The notes: a model not told the origin generated them from the letters alone. 64,000 nt of DNA from Phytohabitans sp037414955 (GCA_037414955.1 JBBEWH010000193.1:19463-83462); one strand, 5' to 3'. Shown: positions 1-8,028, counted from the stretch's first letter. Made by a program: numbers and translations.

Positions 1-637
1 TCAGGGTCTTGCCCAGGTCTAGCCACTCGGCGGGCTCGCGGAGGGCCTTGATCATCTCGAAGAGGACGCCCCACAACGTGGGCAGCATGAAGTAGACGAC
101 GATCGCCAGTGCCGAGTTGATCAGCGCGGCGCCGAACGCCACGCCCATCACCACGTTGATCACCTGGGCGAGCAGCGCCAGGGGTACCGCGTCACCGGCG
201 ACCCGCCACGAGCCGTCGCCGTCCGCGAACGCCGCGCCCGCGACGTTGCCGGCGGCCGCGACGGCCGCGCCCAGCGCGATCGAACCCGCCGCCAGCAGCA
301 GCGCCGCGGCGATCTTCGCCGTGATCACCCGGCCGCGCACGGGGACGAGCGTGAACGTGGTCAGCGCGGTGCGCTGCGTCCACTCGCTGGTGACGGCCAG
401 GATGCCGAGCACCGGCAGCAGGATGCCGGACGGGATCATGGTCATCTGGAAGAGGGTCCAGAACGTCAGGTCCGCCGGGTCCGCGGCGAAGATCATCACG
501 ATCACCAGGGCCGCGTACCCGAGCGCCGTCACCGCCAGTAGCCAGAAACCGGCCCGGGTGTCGGTCATCTTGCGCAGCTCGATCGCGGTTAGCCGGGCGA
601 GCGAAGGGGTGCTGTTCGTCGTGGGGGTGCTGTTCAT
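1..637 (-). CDS. ABC-2 type transporter permease, cut by window edge
   Basis: Membrane subunit of an ABC exporter. The gene reads leftwards off the window, so only the first 212 residues are visible and the C-terminus is missing. The visible part starts with a short cytoplasmic stretch (LTAIELRKMTDTRAGFW), followed by several hydrophobic segments separated by short loops. The sequence VTSEWTQRTALTTFTLVPVR lies in the loop after the second segment and is typical of ABC-2 permeases that partner DrrA-like ATPases. The ATG at 637 overlaps the TGA of the ATPase gene (ATGA), so the two are translationally coupled. The substrate cannot be told from sequence. The divergent two-component system may control the pair. 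Confidence 0.9.
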   Translation of the reverse strand, partial: MNSTPTTNSTPSLARLTAIELRKMTDTRAGFWLLAVTALGYAALVIVMIFAADPADLTFWTLFQMTMIPSGILLPVLGILAVTSEWTQRTALTTFTLVPVRGRVITAKIAAALLLAAGSIALGAAVAAAGNVAGAAFADGDGSWRVAGDAVPLALLAQVINVVMGVAFGAALINSALAIVVYFMLPTLWGVLFEMIKALREPAEWLDLGKTL

Positions 638-1596
638 CGTGCGGTCTCCTCGGCGGTCGGGCGTGTGGTGGTCGGGCGTGTGGTGGTCGGGTTCGTGGTG
701 GTCGGGTTCGTGGTGGTTGGGATCGCGGTGGTCAGGCTGAGGAAGAGCTCTTCGAGGCCGCCGCCGTCGGCGGGGCGCAGCTCCAGCAGGACCGTGCCGG
801 CGGCCGCCGCGGTGCGGCCGACCGTCTCGGCGTCGGCCTGCGCGACCAGCGCGCCGTCCGCGGTCCGGGACACCGGTACGCCGGCCGTCGCCAGCGCCCA
901 TTCCAGCTTGTCCGGCTCCAACCCGCGGACCCGGACACCCTCGCCGGCCAGCAGTTCGTCCTTGCCGCCCGCGGCGACGATCCGGCCACCCCCGATAACC
1001 ACCAGCCGGTCCGCCACCGCCTCCACCTCGCGCAGCAGGTGGGAGGAGAGCAGCACGGTGCCGCCCCGGTCGGCGAAGTCGCGCAGCACGCCGCGCATCC
1101 AGAAGATGCCCTCCGGGTCGAGGCCGTTCGCCGGCTCGTCCAGGATGAGGATCCGCGGGTCGCCCAGCATCGCGTGCGCGATGCCCAGCCGCTGGCGCAT
1201 GCCCAGGGAGTACGCCCGAACCCGCCGGGTGGCCGCCGCCGCGCTCAGCCCCACCAACTCCAGCAGCTCGTCGACCCGGCGGCGGTCCACGCCCATGGTG
1301 TGCGCGGCCAGCGACAGCACCTCCCGGCCGGTGCGGCCGGGGTGCTGGGCGGAGGCGTCCAGGAGTACGCCGATGACCCGGCCCGGGTTGGGCAGCCGGC
1401 GGTAGGTCACCCCGTCGACCGTGGCCGTGCCGCCGCTGGGCGGGGTCAGGCCGCAGATCATCCGCATGGTGGTGGACTTGCCGGCGCCGTTCGGCCCGAG
1501 GAAGCCGGTCACGGTACCGGGCTCGCAGGTGAACGAGACGCTGTCGACGGCGGTGTGCGGGCCGTACCGCTTGGTCAGGTGCTCGACGCTGATCAT
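634..1596 (-). CDS. ABC transporter ATP-binding protein (DrrA-like)
   Basis: Cytoplasmic ATPase that powers the adjacent permease. The 320-residue protein has Walker A GPNGAGKST at residues 34-42, a signature-like YSLGMRQRLGIA, Walker B ILILDEPANGLD and the H-loop SSHLL. A C-terminal extension of about 75 residues follows, as in drug and antibiotic exporter ATPases. The last 30 residues are unusual: they are PTTTN/PTTTR pentapeptides encoded by 15-bp tandem repeats (about 655-725), a low-complexity tail not needed for the fold. The start ATG at 1596 gives a normal N-terminus (MISVEHLTKRYG). It shares the 1597-1726 region with the divergent kinase gene. Confidence 0.95.
   Translation of the reverse strand: MISVEHLTKRYGPHTAVDSVSFTCEPGTVTGFLGPNGAGKSTTMRMICGLTPPSGGTATVDGVTYRRLPNPGRVIGVLLDASAQHPGRTGREVLSLAAHTMGVDRRRVDELLELVGLSAAAATRRVRAYSLGMRQRLGIAHAMLGDPRILILDEPANGLDPEGIFWMRGVLRDFADRGGTVLLSSHLLREVEAVADRLVVIGGGRIVAAGGKDELLAGEGVRVRGLEPDKLEWALATAGVPVSRTADGALVAQADAETVGRTAAAAGTVLLELRPADGGGLEELFLSLTTAIPTTTNPTTTNPTTTRPTTTRPTAEETAR
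655..725. repeat. 15-bp in-frame tandem repeats in ATPase gene
   Basis: Four to five copies of a 15-bp unit of the form GTGGTGGTCGGGCGT/TTC. On the minus strand they encode the PTTTN and PTTTR pentapeptides at the C-terminus of the ABC ATPase. The unit length keeps the frame, so copy number could vary without breaking the gene. Confidence 0.85.
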
Positions 1597-1713
1597 GCGT
1601 CCAGCCTGCGGGGACGCGCGGCCCGGTCGCGTCGGACCGCGGTCGGCGACCCGGCGACGGAGGTCGACGGTCCGGTTCGACTTTGGTCGGATGTCGGTGC
1701 CTGACTATCCGCT

Positions 1714-1719
1714 TAGGCT
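1714..1719 (+). promoter_or_regulatory. -10 element TAGGCT, leaderless start
   Basis: TAGGCT ends 7 nt before the GTG at 1727. This fits the actinobacterial TANNNT -10 box with transcription starting at or next to the start codon. No Shine-Dalgarno sequence is present. It decides the kinase start. Confidence 0.6.
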
Positions 1720-1726
1720 GGGCCGG

Positions 1727-2950
1727 GTGAGCACCGAATACCGGGCGCTGCTCCCGGGAGCGCTGCTCGTCGAGCCGGACCCCGACGCCGCCGGTTCCCG
1801 GCGCGCGCGGCGCACCGCCCGGGACTGGGTGGTGGACTGGCTGGTGTTCCTGTTCTCGCTGATCCTGGTGTTGGTCATGATGATCGCGAGCGACGAGCAG
1901 GGCGTCCACGACGAGGTCATCTTCTTCGACGCGGTGGCCGGCGTGGCGGCGTGCCTCACGCTGTGGCTGCGCCGGCGCTGGCCGGTCGCGCTGTGCCTGG
2001 TGCTCAACGTGGTGGCGCTGTTCGCGGTCACCAGCCTCGGCGCGGTGGTCATCTCGTTCTTCACCGTCGTCGTGCACCGGCGCTTCGCGGTCGCCCTCGC
2101 TGTGAGCGCGTTCTCGATCGCCACCGGCGCGGTGTTCCCGTTCATCCGGCCCGAGTGGAGCAGCGACCCCTACTGGGTCGAGATCGTCTGGGCGGTGGTG
2201 TTCACCGGGCTGTTCCTGGGCTGGGGCATGGTGGTGCGGGCCCGGCGGCAGCTGGTGCTGTCGCTGCGTGATCGCGCCGAGCGGGCCGAGTCGGAGCAGC
2301 GGCTGCGGGTCGTCCAGGCGCGGCAGCTGGAACGCGCCCGCATCGCCCGCGAGATGCACGACGTGCTCGCGCACCGCATCTCGCTGCTCAGCCTGCACGC
2401 CGGCGCGCTGGAGTTCCGCACCGACGCGCCGCCCACCGAGATGGCCCGCGCGGCCGGCGTCATCCGGGAGAGCGCCCACCAGGTGCTGCAGGATCTGCGC
2501 GAGGTCATCGGCGTGCTGCGCGACGGCGGCGAGGACGCGCCCGACCGGCCCCAGCCCACGCTCGCCGACCTGCCCGCGCTGGTCGAGGAGTCCCGGCGCG
2601 CCGGCATGCGGGTGCGGCTCGACCAGCGGGTGCCCAACCTGGCCGCGGTGCCCGAGGGGGTGGGCCGCAACGCGTACCGGATCGTGCAGGAAGGGCTCAC
2701 CAACGCCCGCAAGCACGCCACCGGCGCCTCGGTGGCGGTGACCGTGACCGGGACGGCCGAGGACGGGCTCGCCGTCGAGGTGCGCAACCCGTGGCCGGTC
2801 CGCGCGCCCGCCGGCCCGGCCATCCCGGGCACCGGCACCGGCCTGGTCGGCCTCACCGAACGCGCCGCGCTCGCGGGAGGCAAGCTCGAACACGGGCGTA
2901 CCCCGTCCGGCGACTTCCGGTTGTGGGCATGGTTACCGTGGCCGGTGTGA
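1727..2950 (+). CDS. Sensor histidine kinase, DesK/NarL-type
   Basis: Membrane sensor kinase of a two-component system, 407 residues. The first 190 residues hold several hydrophobic segments and no large extracytoplasmic domain, so it probably senses the membrane or a membrane-linked signal. A coiled linker leads to the HisKA_3 box with the phospho-accepting His211 in EMHDVLAHR. The HATPase domain follows, with N-box NAYRIVQEGLTNARKHA and G-box GTGLVGLTERAALAGG. I chose the GTG at 1727 because a TAGGCT -10 box lies 7 nt upstream; an in-frame ATG at 1691 would lie upstream of that box. Its end overlaps the response regulator start (GTGA). The divergent ABC exporter is a likely target. Confidence 0.93.
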   Translation: MSTEYRALLPGALLVEPDPDAAGSRRARRTARDWVVDWLVFLFSLILVLVMMIASDEQGVHDEVIFFDAVAGVAACLTLWLRRRWPVALCLVLNVVALFAVTSLGAVVISFFTVVVHRRFAVALAVSAFSIATGAVFPFIRPEWSSDPYWVEIVWAVVFTGLFLGWGMVVRARRQLVLSLRDRAERAESEQRLRVVQARQLERARIAREMHDVLAHRISLLSLHAGALEFRTDAPPTEMARAAGVIRESAHQVLQDLREVIGVLRDGGEDAPDRPQPTLADLPALVEESRRAGMRVRLDQRVPNLAAVPEGVGRNAYRIVQEGLTNARKHATGASVAVTVTGTAEDGLAVEVRNPWPVRAPAGPAIPGTGTGLVGLTERAALAGGKLEHGRTPSGDFRLWAWLPWPV

Positions 2951-3597
2951 TCCGGGTATTGATCGTTGACGACGACGCTCTCGTGCGGGCCGGCCTGGCG
3001 ATGATCCTGGGTGGCACGCCCGACGTCGCGGTGGTCGGGGAAGCCGCCGACGGTGCCGAGGTGGCCGCCGCCGTGCGCCAGCATCGACCGGATGTGGTGC
3101 TGATGGACATCCGGATGCCGCAGGTCGACGGGCTGGCCGCCACCGAGCAGCTGCGCCGCCGCCCCGAGCCGCCCGACGTGATCGTGCTGACCACGTTCCA
3201 CGCGGACGAGTACGTGCTGCGCGCCCTGCGCGCCGGCGCCAGCGGCTTCCTGCTCAAGGACACCCAGCCGGCCGAGATCCTGCGCGCGGTGCGGTGCGTG
3301 GCGGCCGGCGAGCCGATGCTGTCCCCGGCGGTGACGCGGCAGCTCATCGCGCACGTCAGCGACGGCAGCGCGGACGGGCGCCGGCGGCGGGCCGAGGATC
3401 TGCTGGCGCGGCTGAGCGAGCGGGAGCGCGAGGTGGTGCGCGCGGTCGGCCAGGGCAAGTCGAACGCGGAGATCAGCGCGGACCTCTTCATGAGCGTGGC
3501 CACGGTCAAGGCCCACATGTCGAGAGTCCTCACCAAGCTGGAACTCAACAACCGCGTCCAGGTAGCCCTCCTAGCCCACGACGCCCGCCTAACCTGA
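2947..3597 (+). CDS. LuxR-family response regulator
   Basis: Cytoplasmic DNA-binding partner of the preceding kinase, 216 residues. The receiver domain begins IRVLIVDDD and has the phosphorylation site Asp54 in VVLMDIRMP, followed by the VLTTF and FLLKD switch motifs. The LuxR-type helix-turn-helix is C-terminal (LSEREREVVRAVGQGKSNAE). The GTG at 2947 overlaps the kinase stop (GTGA). An in-frame ATG at 2929 would add six residues and is less likely. It probably regulates the divergent ABC exporter, a common actinobacterial arrangement; that target is inferred from position only. Confidence 0.95.
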   Translation: MIRVLIVDDDALVRAGLAMILGGTPDVAVVGEAADGAEVAAAVRQHRPDVVLMDIRMPQVDGLAATEQLRRRPEPPDVIVLTTFHADEYVLRALRAGASGFLLKDTQPAEILRAVRCVAAGEPMLSPAVTRQLIAHVSDGSADGRRRRAEDLLARLSEREREVVRAVGQGKSNAEISADLFMSVATVKAHMSRVLTKLELNNRVQVALLAHDARLT

Positions 3598-3635
3598 CCC
3601 CCCGCGGGCCCCGCGGGCCCCGCCCCCTTCCTCGT

Positions 3636-3694
3636 CGATCAAGGGCTTAGGCACGTGCTTCGATCTCCATTTCGGGTGCCTATGCCCTTGATCG
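3636..3694. repeat. Family B inverted repeat, copy 1
   Basis: Arms CGATCAAGGGCTTAGGCAC and GGTGCCTATGCCCTTGATCG, with a loop containing CGATCTCCAT. A second GATCAAGGAGA-like motif (TTCTCCTTGATCG) follows 6 nt later, as beside other family B copies. It lies downstream of the response regulator and may act as a terminator. Confidence 0.85.
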
Positions 3695-3788
3695 GCGCGG
3701 TTCTCCTTGATCGACGCCCGCTGCTCCGGGCCAGCCAAGCTGACCTGGAGGGGCGGCGGAGGTCATCGACGTATGGAAAGATGTCGTC

Positions 3789-4553
3789 GTGCTGAAGCCT
3801 GTCGCGCTCGTCGCCGCCGCCGTTGCCCTGCTCGCCGCCGCCGCGCCCACGCCGGCGAACGCTGACGCTGACCGGGCGGGTTGCCGCGCCGCGGCGCTGT
3901 TCTGTGAAGACTTCGAGCGGCTGCCGGTGGGCGGCGCCGCCAGCCTCCGGTGGGGGATCGACACCGAGCACGGCACGCTGACCGTCGAGCGCCGCGGCCG
4001 GGGCAAGGTGCTGCGCGTGCACACCGAGGGCAACGGCCGGGCGTTCCTCAAGGTCGACGACTTCGCCCCGCCCGGCAACAGCTTCTTCGGCCGGGTCCGG
4101 CTGCGCGTCGCGGCGTTCCCCAGCGCGCCCGACTGGGCGCACTACACGCTGGTCGAGGCGACCGGCCAGGGTCCGGAGATCGTCCGCCCGATCGGCGGGC
4201 AGTACGTGCCGACGCTGGACCGCGCGCTCTGGGGCGTCGGCGCGGACGGCGGACCGACCGGCGACTGGACCAACTGGCGCGAGTCGGCGCCGTCGGAGGT
4301 CGGCCGGTGGCAGTGCGTGGAGTGGGAGGCGGACGCCAGCGACAACCGGATCTCGGTGTGGCTCGACGGGGTGGCCCAGCCGGATCTGACGGTGACGACC
4401 ACCGAGCACGGCGGCAACCCGGTGGACTTCGTCTTCCCGCGCTTCGACACGGTGAAGATCGGGTGGCAGCTCTACCAGGGCGACCCCACACCGAGCGCCT
4501 ACGACATCTGGTACGACGACATCACCCTCGCCACCACCCGCATCGGCTGCTAA
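3789..4553 (+). CDS. Secreted Cip1-like/carbohydrate-active beta-sandwich protein
   Basis: Predicted exported protein of 254 residues. A signal peptide (VLKPVALVAAAVALLAAAA, cleavage near ANA-DAD) is followed by one compact domain. The motifs FCEDFERLPVG, LWGVGADGGPTGDWTNW and YDIWYDDITLA resemble the Cip1-like jelly-roll proteins of actinomycetes and fungi, which act on or bind plant polysaccharide. I assign this family from memory of the motifs, so function is tentative. Four cysteines suggest disulphides. The GTG at 3789 is the only start giving a proper signal peptide. It stands alone, followed 5 nt after its stop by a family A palindrome. Confidence 0.85.
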   Translation: MLKPVALVAAAVALLAAAAPTPANADADRAGCRAAALFCEDFERLPVGGAASLRWGIDTEHGTLTVERRGRGKVLRVHTEGNGRAFLKVDDFAPPGNSFFGRVRLRVAAFPSAPDWAHYTLVEATGQGPEIVRPIGGQYVPTLDRALWGVGADGGPTGDWTNWRESAPSEVGRWQCVEWEADASDNRISVWLDGVAQPDLTVTTTEHGGNPVDFVFPRFDTVKIGWQLYQGDPTPSAYDIWYDDITLATTRIGC

Positions 4554-4558
4554 TCCCC

Positions 4559-4612
4559 ATGATCAGGGCGTCCCTCAAGTCGTTAGAGCTACTTGAGGGA
4601 CGCCTTGATCAT
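4559..4612. repeat. Family A palindrome, copy 1
   Basis: 54-bp inverted repeat: ATGATCAGGGCGTCCCTCAA and its near-exact complement around the loop GTCGTTAGAGCTAC. It starts 5 nt after the stop of the secreted protein gene. It is a probable hairpin terminator without a U-tract. Confidence 0.92.
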
Positions 4613-4728
4613 AGGAGTTAGCACGGGCGGGTGACTCTGAGTCGGTAAGCCGACGATTTATTGTGATCGAGTGCGGCATCTCGAAAGAGTACCCAGGTCT
4701 CGTGTTCCGTGATCGAGGGTGGGTACGG

Positions 4729-5751
4729 ATGGAGTTGGAACTCGCCGCTGCCGCTGTCCGAATCGTTGTGGAGTTCTCGCGCCGCGTTCTGGCGAAAGTC
4801 ACGGACCGCGCGTCGGACCACATCGCTACCGAAGTGTTCCGCGCCATTGACGGTCTGGCCAGGAGCGATCCGCCGACCGGTGTCGCGCTGCAGGCCATTC
4901 AGCGGAATCCGGATGACTTGTCCGCTGCCCACGAACTTCAGCACCGGCTCGCCCAAACCGCTACGCGCTATCCGCAATTCCGGACCCAGCTCCACCAGGC
5001 GGTGCACGGGACGACCGTGCACATCGCGGCGGGCGGCACCAGGAACCCGATCGTCAACAACAGCGGTGCCACCAACGTGCGCACCAAGATCGACCAGAGC
5101 ATCAGGAACATCACGAAGACCTCCGGCGGGCTGTGGCTGCTGGTCGGTGCCGGGGTGGTGGCGCTGGTGGTCCTCGCCACCTGCACGGGGACGGCCTTCG
5201 TGTTCGCGCGCGAGAACACGACGTTCTTCGACACGAGGACCACGCTCGAGTCGAGCGACGGCTGGCGGTACCGGGTGTCGGAGGCCAATCTCGAGACCTC
5301 GCCGCAGTTGGAGAAGCGCGGTCCGGCGCGGCCGGGCTACCAGTATCTCTATTTCGACATCACCGTCGAAAATCTTCTCGACGACCGCGAGGCGCCGGGC
5401 GTCGGCTTCCATTTCGCGCGACCGGAGAGCAGCCTCGGTGCCGACTGCGGCGCGCAGCGTGGCCTGCTATTCTCGGGTGCCAATTACACCGCCGGCGTCG
5501 TGCCCGGTTGGTGCGTCAGCATAAACGGTTCGCTGTTCGGCGGCGCGTCCTGCTTCGAGACCAACGACGACTTCTTCCACACCGTGGACAATATTCCGCC
5601 GGGTGGCCGTAACCAGGTCCGCTGTGTGGATTCCTATTTCGTGGCGGACGACTTCGATCTCGAATCGATCCGGGTCTACTACGTCGGCGCGTCGTCTGTC
5701 TCGACGGGTGGTGACGCGCCACACCTGACCCAGATACCGACCAAGACGTGA
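4729..5751 (+). CDS. Hypothetical single-pass membrane protein
   Basis: Unrecognised, 340 residues. Residues 1-105 are helical and probably cytoplasmic. They are followed by a Gly/Asn-rich stretch (GGTRNPIVNNSGATNV), one transmembrane helix at about 130-152 (LWLLVGAGVVALVVLA), then an extracytoplasmic domain with five or six cysteines. The start ATG at 4729 has GAGGGTGGG 8 nt upstream; a more upstream ATG at 4663 lacks one. Codon third positions are visibly richer in A/T than in neighbouring genes, and family A palindromes lie on both sides, so recent acquisition is possible. The helical domain plus Asn/Gly-rich linker recalls signalling adaptor proteins of actinomycetes, but I cannot name a family. 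Confidence 0.85.
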   Translation: MELELAAAAVRIVVEFSRRVLAKVTDRASDHIATEVFRAIDGLARSDPPTGVALQAIQRNPDDLSAAHELQHRLAQTATRYPQFRTQLHQAVHGTTVHIAAGGTRNPIVNNSGATNVRTKIDQSIRNITKTSGGLWLLVGAGVVALVVLATCTGTAFVFARENTTFFDTRTTLESSDGWRYRVSEANLETSPQLEKRGPARPGYQYLYFDITVENLLDDREAPGVGFHFARPESSLGADCGAQRGLLFSGANYTAGVVPGWCVSINGSLFGGASCFETNDDFFHTVDNIPPGGRNQVRCVDSYFVADDFDLESIRVYYVGASSVSTGGDAPHLTQIPTKT

Positions 5752-5757
5752 GCCCTC

Positions 5758-5810
5758 ATGATCAAGGCGCCTTCACGCAGCTCTAACGACATGAGGGACG
5801 CCTTGATCAA
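5758..5810. repeat. Family A palindrome, copy 2
   Basis: ATGATCAAGGCGCCTTCA...GAGGGACGCCTTGATCA with imperfect arms. It lies between convergent genes: 6 nt after one stop, and its right end supplies the TGA of the leftward kinase gene (5807-5809). Confidence 0.9.
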
Positions 5811-6334
5811 GGGGAGGTCCAGCCGGTCGCCACCAGCACGTCCTCGGCGACCCGCACGACGGTCCGCCCGTCGGTCGGGACGCGCACCACCCAGGGCGGT
5901 GCGGAGGCCGCCAGCTTCTGCGCCAGCCGCGCGCCGCGGTCCAGGTGCGCCGCCAACTGGCTGCCGATCTCCCGCTCACCCAGCCGCGCGCGGGCCGTGC
6001 TGTCCGACGCCGTGAGCAGCACCGCGGACACCTCCACCGCACCACCCATCGCGTCGACGATCAGGTCCGTCTCCAGCACGCTGTAGCTGTTCGTATAGAT
6101 CAACCGGCGGTAGCCGAGATCGGTGTAGTTCGCCCACAGGGACCGCAGGTTGCGGCGGGTCAGCTCGGTGCGGCCCGGGTCGCCCGGCGGCGCCGGAAAG
6201 GCTTGGTCGAGGAAGTCTCCCTCGATGAAGCAGTGCGCGACGTCCCGCCGTTGCAGCTGGGCCGACACCTCCCACGCCACCGTCGTCTTCCCCACGCCCG
6301 ACCGTCCACCGATGATCAGAACCGACGCGCCCAC
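5807..6334 (-). CDS. P-loop kinase/ATPase (AAA_18-like)
   Basis: Small cytoplasmic protein of 175 residues with a clear Walker A motif GGRSGVGKTT at residues 9-18. The possible substrate-site acid FIEGDFLDQ and the LID-like ARARLGEREIGSQ resemble small nucleoside or gluconate-type kinases. The substrate is unknown. Its stop codon is taken from the end of the family A palindrome. The start ATG at 6334 gives the hydrophobic strand ASVLIIGGRSG directly. It is divergent from the cupin gene. Confidence 0.88.
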   Translation of the reverse strand: MGASVLIIGGRSGVGKTTVAWEVSAQLQRRDVAHCFIEGDFLDQAFPAPPGDPGRTELTRRNLRSLWANYTDLGYRRLIYTNSYSVLETDLIVDAMGGAVEVSAVLLTASDSTARARLGEREIGSQLAAHLDRGARLAQKLAASAPPWVVRVPTDGRTVVRVAEDVLVATGWTSP

Positions 6335-6399
6335 TGGTGACCCCCTTCAGACGGGACGACACGCGACCGCCCTGATCATGGCAGTGGCGTGCGGCTTGG

Positions 6400-6405
6400 T
6401 AGCGT
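6400..6405 (+). promoter_or_regulatory. -10 element TAGCGT, leaderless start
   Basis: TAGCGT ends 8 nt before the GTG at 6414, with no ribosome binding site. It supports that start over upstream in-frame codons. Confidence 0.6.
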
Positions 6406-6413
6406 CGCGCCTC

Positions 6414-6818
6414 GTGGCGGAGAGCGTGGTGGCGGAGAGTGTGTACGTGGGCAACGCGGGCGTCGACGGCCCGCTGGACGCCGGCTGGTTGCTCGGACAC
6501 TTCAAGCCGGTGGGCGACGTCCGGCACAGCACCGACGTGGAGATCAAGTGGGGCACCCACCCGCCCGGCGACGAGCGCGCCGAGTGGGCCGTCGGCGAGA
6601 CGCGCACCGCGCTGCTGGTGCTGATCAGCGGCCGCTTCCGGGTCGAGTTACGGGACCGCAGCGTGCTGCTCGCGCGGGCGGGGGACTACATCGTCTGGGG
6701 CCCGGGCATCGACCACTCCTGGCGGGCCGAGGAGCAGTCGGTGGTACTCACCGTCCGCTGGCCGGCCAGCCCCGGCTACCGCGACCCCCCAGGATCAAGG
6801 CGTCCCTGTAGTCGTTAG
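6414..6818 (+). CDS. Small cupin-domain protein
   Basis: 134-residue single-domain cupin. Motifs GWLLGHF, RHSTDVEIKWGTHPPGDER, LISGRFRVEL, GDYIVWGPGIDHSW and VVLTVRWPA match a conserved bacterial family that databases often mislabel as signal peptidase; there are no peptidase residues here. The His of KWGTH, the Glu/Arg pair and the late His of IDHSW could form a metal site. The last nine or so codons (GSRRPCSR) are read through the left arm and loop of a family A palindrome, whose GTTAG supplies the stop. The native C-terminus was probably different. Confidence 0.88.
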   Translation: MAESVVAESVYVGNAGVDGPLDAGWLLGHFKPVGDVRHSTDVEIKWGTHPPGDERAEWAVGETRTALLVLISGRFRVELRDRSVLLARAGDYIVWGPGIDHSWRAEEQSVVLTVRWPASPGYRDPPGSRRPCSR

Positions 6819-6844
6819 AACGACTACAGGGACGCCCTGATCAT
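6792..6844. repeat. Family A palindrome, copy 3
   Basis: GATCAAGGCGTCCCTGTAG and CTACAGGGACGCCCTGATC around a CGTTAGAACG loop. The inner arm CCCTGTAG/CTACAGGG differs from other copies on both sides, so pairing is kept. Both convergent genes end inside it: TAG at 6816-6818 on plus and TGA at 6841-6843 on minus. Confidence 0.92.
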
Positions 6845-7914
6845 GAGTAGTCGACGGATTTGAGCGTGGCGCCGCGGTACCCGGCGAGGCGCTCGGCCTC
6901 GACGCCGATCGCGGCCCGGACGGCGGCCGGCAACCGCCGCCACGGCGAAACGGCGACCGTGAGCGACCGGCCCGACGCGCGCGGACGCCAGGTCCCCACC
7001 AGGTCGCCGTCGACCAGGACCGCGCCGGGGCGGCCCAGCACCGGCCACAACGCCTTCGCCGCGGCCGGGTCCGGCACCAGGGTCGCCCGATCCCGAGCCT
7101 GGAGGAACAGGTCGAACGGCCCCAGCAGGCGAGTCGCCGCCGCGGCGGGCTCCAACGCCGAAACCATCCAGCGGGTCTCACCGTCCACAGTGACCTCGAC
7201 GGCGTCGGCGGGCCAGTGCGCCCGCACGGCCTTGACCGGCGCGTCGACGTACTCGGCCACCTGCTTCGGCGTGGCCGGGCCGAGCAGCCGCAGGTAGCCG
7301 CGGACCAGGTCGAACCGCTCGTCCGCGACCGCCGCCTTCCGGAACCGCGGGATGCGCCGCAGCACCGGCGGTGACGTGCCGGGCGCCAGCTCCAGCCCGG
7401 CGCGCAGCGCGGACAGGCGGAATGGTTGCTCATACGGGTGGGTGGCGTCGCACACCCGGCAGAACCGCAGGTACGGCTCCGGCAGCACGGTCGCCAGCCG
7501 GCCGGACACGTCGCCCTTGGCGGTCGGCGTGGTGACGATGGTCCGCATCGCCGCGGCCACCGCGTCGAGCGCGGCCAGGTTGCCGATGCCGGCCGCCTTC
7601 AGCGGCCGGGCCGCATCGAAGATGCGCTTGCCCGCGTCAGCGTCGGAGTACGGCTCCACCGCCGCCGCCACCTGGCCGGCGTCCGCGCGCCGGTAGAGGT
7701 GCGGCGCGCCACGCACGGTCCAGAGCAGGATCAGCTCCTTTTCCGGTACCGCCGACGCGTCCAGCCCGCGGATGGTCAGCGCCCACCGCCCGCCGTCCGG
7801 GCCGGTGTCCTGCGCCCCGAGGTCCAGGAGGGCGGTGTCGTCGACGGTGCCCTCCGTCCGGTCGAGCTGCTGCGCCCGCACCCGGAACCCCAGGACCTCC
7901 CGCCGATCCACCAT
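6841..7914 (-). CDS. Winged-helix DNA-binding protein, AlkZ/YcaQ-like (HTH_42)
   Basis: 357-residue protein of the HTH_42 family, to which the DNA glycosylase AlkZ and E. coli YcaQ belong; these unhook alkylated or cross-linked bases. Seen here: an N-terminal helical region (REVLGFRVRAQQLD), a central winged-helix part (YLRLLGPATPKQVAEYV) and the C-terminal beta module (ALEPAAAATRLLGPFDLFLQ...VLVDGDLVGTWRPR). A repair role is inferred from the family. It is transcribed away from a second family member starting 115 bp away. Its stop comes from a family A palindrome end. Confidence 0.9.
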   Translation of the reverse strand: MVDRREVLGFRVRAQQLDRTEGTVDDTALLDLGAQDTGPDGGRWALTIRGLDASAVPEKELILLWTVRGAPHLYRRADAGQVAAAVEPYSDADAGKRIFDAARPLKAAGIGNLAALDAVAAAMRTIVTTPTAKGDVSGRLATVLPEPYLRFCRVCDATHPYEQPFRLSALRAGLELAPGTSPPVLRRIPRFRKAAVADERFDLVRGYLRLLGPATPKQVAEYVDAPVKAVRAHWPADAVEVTVDGETRWMVSALEPAAAATRLLGPFDLFLQARDRATLVPDPAAAKALWPVLGRPGAVLVDGDLVGTWRPRASGRSLTVAVSPWRRLPAAVRAAIGVEAERLAGYRGATLKSVDYS

Positions 7915-7935
7915 CCCGTCACCCTAGCCCGCCCC

Positions 7936-7989
7936 ATGATCAGGGCGTCCCTGAAGTAGCTCTAACGACGTGAGGGACGCCCTGATCAT
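7936..7989. repeat. Family A palindrome, copy 4 (between divergent genes)
   Basis: ATGATCAGGGCGTCCCTGAA...GTGAGGGACGCCCTGATCAT. This is the only family A copy lying between two gene starts rather than after a stop codon. It begins 21 bp from the ATG of the leftward AlkZ-like gene and 40 bp from the rightward one. Confidence 0.9.
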
Positions 7990-8016
7990 GGGGATGGCGA
8001 TGTCGGGGGTGGGCGG

Positions 8017-8022
8017 TAGCGT
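8017..8022 (+). promoter_or_regulatory. -10 element TAGCGT, leaderless start
   Basis: TAGCGT ends 6 nt before the ATG at 8029. There is no Shine-Dalgarno sequence. It is the same arrangement as at 6400. Confidence 0.6.
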
Positions 8023-8028
8023 GCGGCC

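Noticed and set aside
5020..5110. RHIM-like amyloid signalling motif in the membrane protein
   Set aside because: The Asn/Gly-rich stretch is suggestive but lacks a clear (I/V)-Q-(I/V)-G core and no partner gene with a matching motif is nearby.
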